Positions 59,945 through 64,000 of a DNA stretch of 64,000 bases are shown here, one piece after another. Numbering within the stretch: position 1 is the first letter of the stretch; every line of letters begins with the position of its first letter. A model generated the notes under the pieces. It was not told where the DNA came from and searched no databases. It was given only the letters and a program-made list of their open reading frames with translations. A program made the position numbers and the translations under genes. The stretch comes from HXMU1420-13 sp965601825 (lineage in GTDB: Bacteria; Bacteroidota; Rhodothermia; Balneolales; Balneolaceae), in the NCBI GenBank assembly GCA_965601825.1, contig OZ271839.1:1240001-1304000 (forward strand), in the 5' to 3' direction.

Positions 59945-60367
59945 TTAATCGTAAACCGGCTCTTTTTCAAACTCTTCCATTGGTAACGATAGAAAACTCG
60001 TAACACCATCAACATGATAAAGGTTAATGAAGTTTTCGATTTCCTTAATCGTAATACTTAATATCCGCATTCTATATGCAAAGGAAGGTTTGGCAAGGTA
60101 TCCTCTCATTTGTTGATATTGAGCATGGGTGTTTAATTGGCTCCATTCTGCTTTCATCTGTACATAGAACCACATCAGTGCCAGTTGGAACTCTTCCTCT
60201 CTGTACATTTGTGTTGATGCCAAAAAAGCATCCACTTTACACTTAGCCCAGGTTTTTAACTTTTCTTTTTCTTCTCGCTTGGTAATTTTTGATAGTACTT
60301 CGTCGTAAATGCTCGTTTTTAAACGGGAAATACAATCATCAACCGCAGTCTTTGTTAGTATACTCAT
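59945..60367 (-). CDS. conserved-looking helical protein of unknown function (140 residues)
   Basis: The 140-residue protein starts MSILTKTAVDDCISRLKTSIY and is almost all helix with many aromatic residues (LALMWFYVQMKAEWSQLNTH; FAYRMRILSITIKEIENFINLYH). There is no signal peptide or membrane span. It lies between two sensor kinases on the minus strand, 119 bases from the next gene; whether it works with them is unknown. No family recognised. Confidence 0.65.
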   Translation of the reverse strand: MSILTKTAVDDCISRLKTSIYDEVLSKITKREEKEKLKTWAKCKVDAFLASTQMYREEEFQLALMWFYVQMKAEWSQLNTHAQYQQMRGYLAKPSFAYRMRILSITIKEIENFINLYHVDGVTSFLSLPMEEFEKEPVYD

Positions 60368-60486
60368 ACGGTTCTCTTCTCTCTTGGCTATTTTTTTTAA
60401 ATAGTCTTCTTAGATTTATCGGCAGAAGAAAAAATGACTTAACGGAAAATATTAAGAAATTTTAAGAATTGAGCTTTCTTGTTAAC

Positions 60487-61791
60487 CTACTGGGCAGGAT
60501 GCTTTTGTTCGGATATTTCTGCCTGCATCTCAATTCCGGGGAAAAATAAAATTACTTTTGTGCCCTCGTTTGGAGTGCTTTCGATATTGATATTTCCATG
60601 ATGTAGGTCCATCAACTCTAAACAAAGATTAAATCCTATTCCCGAACCTTTCTCATGATCTGTTCCTTTACTCGATTCATAGGTTTCAATATCGAGTAAC
60701 TTTTGAATTGTCTCTTCATTCATTCCAATGCCCGTATCGGAAACTTCGATATAAACGCCATCTGAGTCACTTCTTGTACTCACTGAAATTTCCCCACCAT
60801 TTGGAGTGAACTTAATTGCGTTGGTAACCAGATTTCGGAGTATAGTTTGCAATGTATTTTGATCAGCAAATACTTCAACTGAATTTATAGGACCAATCTT
60901 AAACTCAATTTCTTTCGAACTTAAACTGAAACTGTGCAGATCTCTAAGGCTGTTGAGAAAAGGCTCAACCCGAATCGGCTTTAAATCAACCGTGATTCTA
61001 TTCTCTTGAGATCTACTCCATTCTAATAAGTTATTCACAAGAAAAGCAGTCTGATCTATTGTCGTGTTTAGAATCCCTATTAACTCTTTTAGTTCTTCAT
61101 TTTCTGATTCAGCGATTTCGTCATTTATCAAAACTGAAAGGCTGGTTAAACTCATCAATGGTGAGCGCAAATCGTGACCAATGATAGATAATAGTTTTCC
61201 TTTTGTTGTATCCGAATAGCTTAAAGCACTTGATTGGTCTTTAAGTGTCTTTTGAGTTTCAGTCTGGAAATCGATGTAATGATTGATACTTATTATAAAT
61301 GCGTAAATAATGATAGCATAAACACCGAGAATTATTACAATTGTCACGAAGCTATCAACGAGGTAAACATTACTCGTCAAATAAGTGATGGATAAGAATT
61401 GAAGAAAAAATAGAATAGTAGCTATAATATATTCTCGCATTCCAAACATTAGTGCCACAATTGGCAATAGCGAGAAATAGAAGAGGGTATTCCTCATAAA
61501 GAACCATTCATAAGGATCGTAATCGAATAAAATGAAGGGTGCAATTAAGAGATTTCCCCAAAAGATGATAGCATAAGTTCTGAGTACATTGTTTTCATTC
61601 TTTCTCGAAATCAGATAATAAATAAGAGTAATAGCAGTAAGAGCGGAACAGATTTTATTTAATGTTCTCAGATTATCCGTGGAATCAAAAAACACAGAAT
61701 CCAGTATGTAGCCAACACTGGCAGCTACTCCAAATCCAACGATCGCCCAAGGATTATTAATAAAATCCTTATAGGTTCGAACAACCTTCAT
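60487..61791 (-). CDS. membrane sensor histidine kinase
   Basis: A 434-residue kinase with six hydrophobic segments in residues about 14-170, forming a 6TM sensor region without a large periplasmic domain. It is followed by a HisKA dimerisation helix with LLSIIGHDLRSPLMSLTSL (phospho-acceptor His206) and an HATPase domain (ILRNLVTNAIKFT, DTGIGM, KGSGIGFNL). The layout resembles other multi-helix 7TM/6TM kinases of Bacteroidota. No response regulator is within the window. The signal is unknown. Confidence 0.93.
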   Translation of the reverse strand: MKVVRTYKDFINNPWAIVGFGVAASVGYILDSVFFDSTDNLRTLNKICSALTAITLIYYLISRKNENNVLRTYAIIFWGNLLIAPFILFDYDPYEWFFMRNTLFYFSLLPIVALMFGMREYIIATILFFLQFLSITYLTSNVYLVDSFVTIVIILGVYAIIIYAFIISINHYIDFQTETQKTLKDQSSALSYSDTTKGKLLSIIGHDLRSPLMSLTSLSVLINDEIAESENEELKELIGILNTTIDQTAFLVNNLLEWSRSQENRITVDLKPIRVEPFLNSLRDLHSFSLSSKEIEFKIGPINSVEVFADQNTLQTILRNLVTNAIKFTPNGGEISVSTRSDSDGVYIEVSDTGIGMNEETIQKLLDIETYESSKGTDHEKGSGIGFNLCLELMDLHHGNINIESTPNEGTKVILFFPGIEMQAEISEQKHPAQ

Positions 61792-61962
61792 GTATTACCC
61801 ACTTTGTCTTACTAGTCATTTGAATCATACGTTTAATAAGAGTCATCTCAAAATTTGATTAAAATTCACTCAATTATCCTTAAGTCTTATCAAAACTTTA
61901 CTCGGGAATCATCTCCAATTCCGGTATGTTATCGGCATAAATAGTAATTAATAAATTGAACT

Positions 61963-62385
61963 ATGCCTGATAAAAAAGCATCGGCTCTATGGAATGGAGA
62001 TTTAAAAAGCGGAAACGGAACAGTAAAAGTTGGTAGTGGCTTATTTGAAGGGCCATACACATTTGTATCTCGTTTTGAGAACGGCGAAGGCACTAACCCC
62101 GAAGAACTTATAGCTGCGGCACATGCTGGATGTTACTCTATGGCGTTATCCAATGAACTGGCAAAAGCAGGTCATGACACAAAGAGTGTAGATACACATG
62201 CAACAATAACCTTAGAGATGATAGAGGGAGCTCCAACTATCTCTAAAATTAAACTCGATGCTACTGCTACAGTGCCTGGATTGACTGATGAAGAATTTCA
62301 AGTAATTGCTGAAGCAACCAAAGAAGCTTGTCCTGTGTCTCGAGCATTAAACATGCAGATAATTCTGGATGCAAAATTAGCTTAA
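61963..62385 (+). CDS. OsmC-family peroxiredoxin
   Basis: A 140-residue thiol peroxidase of the OsmC family (organic hydroperoxide resistance), active in the cytoplasm. Two conserved cysteines are visible: Cys57 in AHAGCYSMAL and Cys123 in EACPVSRAL, the peroxidatic and resolving pair. The opening ASALWNGDLKSGNGTV and SRFENGEGTNPEELIAAAHAGC match OsmC proper. It is a single gene with its own terminator. Confidence 0.95.
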   Translation: MPDKKASALWNGDLKSGNGTVKVGSGLFEGPYTFVSRFENGEGTNPEELIAAAHAGCYSMALSNELAKAGHDTKSVDTHATITLEMIEGAPTISKIKLDATATVPGLTDEEFQVIAEATKEACPVSRALNMQIILDAKLA

Positions 62386-62403
62386 AATATATTCCACATT
62401 TTT

Positions 62404-62440
62404 TTAAAGCTCATCATTGATTGATGGGCTTTTTTTATTT
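62404..62440 (+). terminator. terminator of the osmC-like gene
   Basis: AAGCTCATCA (62407-62416) pairs with TGATGGGCTT (62422-62431) with one G-T pair, loop 5 bases, followed by seven T and ATTTTT. Strong intrinsic terminator. Confidence 0.92.
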
Positions 62441-62628
62441 TTGTAGAAATCTCATCAACACGAGAATTAATTCGGGAATCAAAATTTAATTTTGAGCTGA
62501 TAAACCTCAATTATTAGTCGATTTAACAGATTTTCGATAAAGACGATAAATACTTCTAATGTAAATGTGCGGAATGGATTTGTTATCTTTTTGTTTTGCA
62601 CTACTAAATGAGTTTGGAGCAATATTAA

Positions 62629-64000
62629 ATGAGCGATAAACCCCGCGAATACTGTGGCGTATTCGGAGTATTCGATCACCCTGATGCCGCATTGTTAACC
62701 TACTATGGACTACACGCACTTCAGCATAGAGGACAGGAATCAGCAGGTATTGTAACGTCCTATTTCGATCGAGAAAAAGAAAGAAATATTATGCCGATGT
62801 ATAAGGATTTTGGGTTGGTATTAAGTGTTTTCGATAAGCCCAAAATTTTCAAAAAGATTTTAAAAGGGGATTCTGCCATCGGTCATAACCGATATTCAAC
62901 CTCAGGATCATCTAAGAACCCGGCGAATATCCAACCATTTAGAGTTCACTACAAGAATTGGAATATCGCGATTGGACATAACGGTAATCTTTCGAATGCA
63001 AAGCAAATACGCCAACAATTTCAGGATGAAGGCGTTTTATTCCAGAGTACTTCTGATACAGAATTAATCCTTCATTTAATTGCGCACAGTAAGGAAGAAG
63101 AGCAGTTAGACCAGATCATGGACGCGCTACATCAAATTGAAGGCGCTTATTGTTTAGTAATGTTGACGGATGATAAATTAATCGCAGTTCGCGACCCAAA
63201 CGGTTTCAGACCTTTAGCTCTTGGGAAAGTAGACGGAAAGTTTTGCGTTGCCAGTGAAACTTGCGCATTTGATATCATTGATGCAGAATACATTCGAGAT
63301 ATCCAGCCGGGTGAAGTAGTGGTAATTGATCGAGAAGCGGTAGAGTTAGACGAACCTAAATCCTATTTCATATCACCTAAAGCAGGAACTGGAACAAGCC
63401 AGTGCATTTTTGAATATGTGTATTTCTCAAGACCAGACAGCATGGTTTTTGGAGAAATGGTGGACAAAATCAGAAGAAATCTAGGTAAGGCATTAGCTAA
63501 AGAACATCCAATATCAGAGGTTATTGATTTTACTAAATCGGATAAAAAACCAGTAGTAATCTCAGTACCTGATTCCAGCAATACCGCTGCACTTGGTTAT
63601 GCGAGTGAAAGCCAAAAACTGGGATATGATTGTAAGTATGATATCGGTTTAATTCGAAATCACTATGTTGGGAGAACCTTTATTTCTCCCGGTCAAAAGT
63701 CTCGTGAACAAAAGGTGAGAACTAAATTCAATCCTGTGCGCGGTGTTATTGAAGGTCGTAGCGTTATTATTGTTGATGATTCTATTGTTCGAGGCACTAC
63801 CTCGCAATTATTGGTTGATATGATTCGAGATTGTAACCCTGCGGAGATTCATTTCTTGGTAAGTTCGCCACCAATTATTAGTCCATGTTATTATGGTATG
63901 GACTTTCCAAATCCGGAAGAACTGATCGCCAACAGATTTGATCGCGATATTTCAAAAATGGCGAAAGAAATCGGAGTTGATAGCTTACGATATTTATCAC
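62629..64000 (+). CDS. purF: amidophosphoribosyltransferase PurF (3' end outside window)
   Basis: First step of purine synthesis: makes phosphoribosylamine from PRPP and glutamine. 457 codons are inside the window, and the gene continues beyond it. The ATG at 62629 has GGAG nine bases upstream (62616-62619). MSDKPREY is a short propeptide and Cys9 (EYCGVFGVF) is the expected Ntn nucleophile after cleavage. The glutaminase domain (LQHRGQESAGI; AIGHNRYSTSG) and the phosphoribosyltransferase domain with the PRPP loop VIIVDDSIVRGTT are both complete. Cysteines in CIFEYVYFSRP and SSPPIISPCYYGMDFP fit a Bacillus-type Fe-S PurF. Confidence 0.95.
   Translation, partial: MSDKPREYCGVFGVFDHPDAALLTYYGLHALQHRGQESAGIVTSYFDREKERNIMPMYKDFGLVLSVFDKPKIFKKILKGDSAIGHNRYSTSGSSKNPANIQPFRVHYKNWNIAIGHNGNLSNAKQIRQQFQDEGVLFQSTSDTELILHLIAHSKEEEQLDQIMDALHQIEGAYCLVMLTDDKLIAVRDPNGFRPLALGKVDGKFCVASETCAFDIIDAEYIRDIQPGEVVVIDREAVELDEPKSYFISPKAGTGTSQCIFEYVYFSRPDSMVFGEMVDKIRRNLGKALAKEHPISEVIDFTKSDKKPVVISVPDSSNTAALGYASESQKLGYDCKYDIGLIRNHYVGRTFISPGQKSREQKVRTKFNPVRGVIEGRSVIIVDDSIVRGTTSQLLVDMIRDCNPAEIHFLVSSPPIISPCYYGMDFPNPEELIANRFDRDISKMAKEIGVDSLRYLS

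Overview
The window is about 39-40% GC, gene-dense and coding on both strands. The protein families point to the FCB group, most likely Balneolota/Rhodothermota or a near relative in Bacteroidota. Pointers are an FtsI with C-terminal PASTA domains, a tricorn-type S41 protease, DUF4956 and YdeI-type proteins, a GlmU-like left-handed beta-helix protein beside glmS, HisKA_2 sensor kinases and heptanucleotide tandem arrays. This assignment is inference from family content; no 16S or database comparison was possible.

Layout. 0.4-3.5 kb: a GDSL-type hydrolase, an AhpD-like protein and a GT4 glycosyltransferase. 3.7-18.8 kb (minus strand): a nearly complete division and cell-wall (dcw) operon in the order mraZ-rsmH-ftsL-ftsI-murE-mraY-murD-ftsW-murG-murC-ftsQ-ftsA-ftsZ. 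It lacks murF, starts at a promoter with three MraZ boxes and ends in a structured 3' UTR. 18.98-19.42 kb: two heptanucleotide arrays. 19.4-22.1 kb: metY-metX under a SAM-I riboswitch. 22.5-28.0 kb: tricorn-like protease, YdeI-like protein, era, pdxJ. 28.1-33.2 kb: NlpC/P60 lipoprotein, GlmU-like protein divergent from glmS, an orphan Hpt protein, a GNAT acetyltransferase and a small membrane protein. 33.2-36.0 kb: isocitrate-type dehydrogenase, a sorbosone-dehydrogenase-like lipoprotein and a small basic protein. 36.1-39.7 kb (minus): an operon of DUF4956 membrane protein, HlyD-like adaptor, TolC-like protein and SDR oxidoreductase. 39.8-42.8 kb: DUF6580, YceI, 3-methyladenine glycosylase and YihY proteins. 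43.0-49.4 kb: mutS, then a repeat-bounded DUF559 nuclease cassette, a GntR regulator and a Upf1-like SF1 helicase. 49.7-50.1 kb: a tRNA-Gly flanked by two broken tRNA-Gly copies that carry short palindromes. 50.1-52.5 kb: divergent kbl and tdh. 52.6-54.9 kb: a TlpA-like lipoprotein and a secreted VOC protein. 54.9-61.8 kb: three histidine kinases. 62.0-64.0 kb: an OsmC protein and the 5' part of purF.

How genes work together. The dcw genes make lipid II (MurC, D, E, MraY, MurG) and the septal machine (FtsZ, A, Q, L, I, W). GlmS and its GlmU-like neighbour belong to UDP-GlcNAc supply. MetX and MetY make homocysteine under SAM control. Tdh and Kbl convert threonine to glycine.

Most interesting signals: (1) the DUF559 cassette at 45.77-46.49 kb, whose gene ends lie in a 34-36 bp repeat, which hides an unannotated 55-residue ORF, and which is flanked by 26-bp near-identical direct repeats, the right one holding the start of gntR; (2) the palindrome-invaded tRNA-Gly remnants; (3) the DUF4956-HlyD-TolC operon, which looks like a tripartite envelope system with no classical transporter; (4) heptanucleotide and related arrays next to stop codons.
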